DNA of 8,389 nucleotides from Synechococcaceae bacterium WB4_1_0192 (GTDB taxonomy: Bacteria; Cyanobacteriota; Cyanobacteriia; PCC-6307; Cyanobiaceae), in NCBI GenBank assembly GCA_009926195.1, contig RFPK01000073.1, forward strand, positions 1-8,389, written 5' to 3'. Below, in pieces: positions 7,529 through 8,389 of the stretch (positions within the stretch are counted from its first letter, which is position 1; each line of letters starts with the position of its first letter). Below the pieces are notes generated by a model that saw nothing but the letters and a program-made list of their open reading frames with translations, was not told the origin of the DNA and ran no database searches. The position numbers and the translations under genes are program-made.

Positions 7529-7925
7529 CGGCCTCTCCGGCCTGGAGTCCCTGCGCGGTCTGCGCAGTGCCCCGGTGCTCAGCTCCGAGCAGCAGGCCGA
7601 GCTGCGGCAGCAGCTGCACCCTCTGCTCGAGCGATGCGACTGGTTCACGATCGGTGTGATGGCCCCCTCCGCGGCAGCGGCGGTGCAGGCCCTGCGAGCG
7701 GCGGAGCAGGCCAATGGCTGGCCGGCCCTGGAGCTGGATCCCGCCGGTGAGGCGCTCGCCGCGATCGACGGTCCGGTGTTTCTCAAGGGGAACCAGAACA
7801 CCGGTCGCTTCCTGGTGCGCCGTGAAACCGGCCTGGGGGAGGGTCTGTTGATCACCGGCCACAGCCCGGCCGATCCCGACCTGGAGGACACCTGGGGGCC
7901 GCTGCCACTGGCGTTCTTCGGTTGA
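7521..7925 (+). CDS. DUF1824 family protein of unknown function
   Basis: This is a 134-residue soluble protein with no signal peptide or membrane segment. It matches my memory of the cyanobacterial DUF1824 family through WFTIGVMAPS, GPVFLKGNQNTGRF and GEGLLITGHSPADPD. The N-terminal third is Leu/Gln/Glu-rich and probably helical, and the protein ends WGPLPLAFFG. No catalytic motif is recognisable. The ATG at 7521 is preferred over an in-frame TTG at 7500 because the residues added by the TTG are not family-like. The ATG overlaps the end of the PAP2 gene by 8 bases, so it is probably co-transcribed and translationally coupled. A link to the sugar-lipid genes is not shown by this. A hairpin follows its stop. 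Confidence 0.85.
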   Translation: MVDGLSGLESLRGLRSAPVLSSEQQAELRQQLHPLLERCDWFTIGVMAPSAAAAVQALRAAEQANGWPALELDPAGEALAAIDGPVFLKGNQNTGRFLVRRETGLGEGLLITGHSPADPDLEDTWGPLPLAFFG

Positions 7926-7953
7926 TCGGCACACCGCGTCCGCTGGCCGAAGG

Positions 7954-7980
7954 CGACGGCTGATCACGACTCAGCCGTCG
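7954..7980 (+). terminator. Probable terminator after the DUF1824 gene
   Basis: CGACGGCTGA (7954-7963) and TCAGCCGTCG (7971-7980) form a perfect 10-bp stem with a 7-base loop, 28 bases after the stop codon. Only TT follows the stem, so the T tract is poor. The position at the end of the four-gene run supports the call. Confidence 0.65.
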
Positions 7981-7986
7981 TTGAGC

Positions 7987-8005
7987 GCAGTGGACCCACC
8001 ACTGC
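7987..8005 (+). repeat. Perfect hairpin in the hemC upstream region
   Basis: GCAGTGG (7987-7993) and CCACTGC (7999-8005) are perfect 7-bp arms around ACCCA, six bases after the previous hairpin. It is followed by TTACGCTT, which includes TACGCT, a weak -10-like hexamer at 8007-8012. It could be a second terminator stem, an operator next to the hemC promoter, or a leader hairpin; the sequence does not decide between these. Confidence 0.55.
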
Positions 8006-8046
8006 TTACGCTTGGCGGCTGTGATTTGGCGGCGGACGCTGCCCCC

Positions 8047-8051
8047 GAAGG
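8047..8051 (+). promoter_or_regulatory. Ribosome binding site of hemC
   Basis: GAAGG lies 6 bases before the ATG at 8058. It is the only clear Shine-Dalgarno-like sequence next to a gene start in this window, and it supports the chosen hemC start. Confidence 0.6.
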
Positions 8052-8057
8052 TTTCTG

Positions 8058-8389
8058 ATGGCCAGTACCCAACTGCGCATTGCCTCCCGCCGCAGCCAGC
8101 TGGCCATGGTGCAGACCCACTGGGTCCGCGATGAGCTGGCCAAGGCCCATCCCGGCCTGGAGATCAGCATCGAGGCGATGGCCACCCAGGGGGACAAGAT
8201 CCTGGACGTGGCCCTGGCCAAGATCGGCGACAAGGGCCTGTTCACCAAGGAGCTGGAGGCCCAGATGCTGGTCGATCGCGCCGATATCGCGGTGCATAGC
8301 CTCAAGGACCTGCCCACGAACCTGCCCGAGGGCCTGATGCTCGGCTGCGTCACCGAGCGGGAGGATCCCGCCGATGCCCTGGTGGTGCA
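8058..8389 (+). CDS. hemC: Hydroxymethylbilane synthase (porphobilinogen deaminase), 3' end outside window
   Basis: HemC joins four porphobilinogen molecules head to tail into hydroxymethylbilane, the linear precursor of all tetrapyrroles, including chlorophyll, haem and phycobilins. The 110 complete codons present are the N-terminal third. RIASRRSQLAM (R7 on, with R11 matching the substrate-binding Arg11 of the E. coli enzyme) opens domain 1. GDKGLFTKELE follows, then VHSLKDLPT, in which K83 and D84 fall at the same numbers as the catalytic Lys83 and Asp84 of E. coli HemC. The cofactor-binding cysteine would lie in domain 3, beyond the window edge. The ATG at 8058 has a GAAGG ribosome binding site. 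It appears to be its own transcription unit, separated from the upstream run by two hairpins. Confidence 0.96.
   Translation, partial: MASTQLRIASRRSQLAMVQTHWVRDELAKAHPGLEISIEAMATQGDKILDVALAKIGDKGLFTKELEAQMLVDRADIAVHSLKDLPTNLPEGLMLGCVTEREDPADALVV

Overview
The window is a GC-rich chromosomal segment that looks like a picocyanobacterium of the Cyanobium / high-GC Synechococcus group. Three things support this: a SigA-type primary sigma factor with a cyanobacterial core, a DUF1824 gene (a family I know only from cyanobacteria), and ArnT-like and GT2-GtrA proteins of the kind seen in marine and freshwater Synechococcus. No mobile element, CRISPR array, tRNA or rRNA was seen.

Layout. Positions 1-1716 (minus) hold the first 572 codons of priA, the replication-restart helicase; its 3' end lies beyond the window. 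A 588-base divergent intergenic region (1717-2304) follows. It has no convincing gene but several short inverted repeats. rpoD (2305-3723, plus) encodes the housekeeping sigma factor with an unusual Lys/Ala/Thr-rich N-terminal tail. Two perfect hairpins in tandem (3817-3844 and 3859-3883) close the rpoD unit. Then comes a tight four-gene run on the plus strand: a GT2 polyprenyl-phosphate glycosyltransferase fused to a GtrA membrane domain (3918-5045), an ArnT/PMT-like membrane glycosyltransferase (5055-6827), a PAP2 phosphatase (6827-7528) and a DUF1824 protein (7521-7925). The spacings are 9 bases, a 1-base overlap and an 8-base overlap. Two more hairpins (7954-7980 and 7987-8005) separate this run from hemC (8058 onward, plus), whose 3' end is cut by the window edge.

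How the genes fit together. The first three genes of the run form a plausible lipid-linked sugar module. The GT2-GtrA protein would load a sugar onto a polyprenyl phosphate, and its membrane domain may help move the product across the membrane. The ArnT-like enzyme would transfer the sugar to an acceptor on the outer face. The PAP2 enzyme would dephosphorylate a polyprenyl or other lipid phosphate and so recycle the carrier. This is inference from families and gene order; substrate and acceptor cannot be read from the sequence. priA, rpoD and hemC are core housekeeping genes, so the sugar module looks like an accessory insertion among conserved neighbours. I see no clearly new biological system here. 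The most distinctive points are the histone-H1-like tail of RpoD, the structured priA-rpoD spacer, the hairpin pairs at the unit boundaries, and a non-canonical third motif in the PAP2 enzyme.
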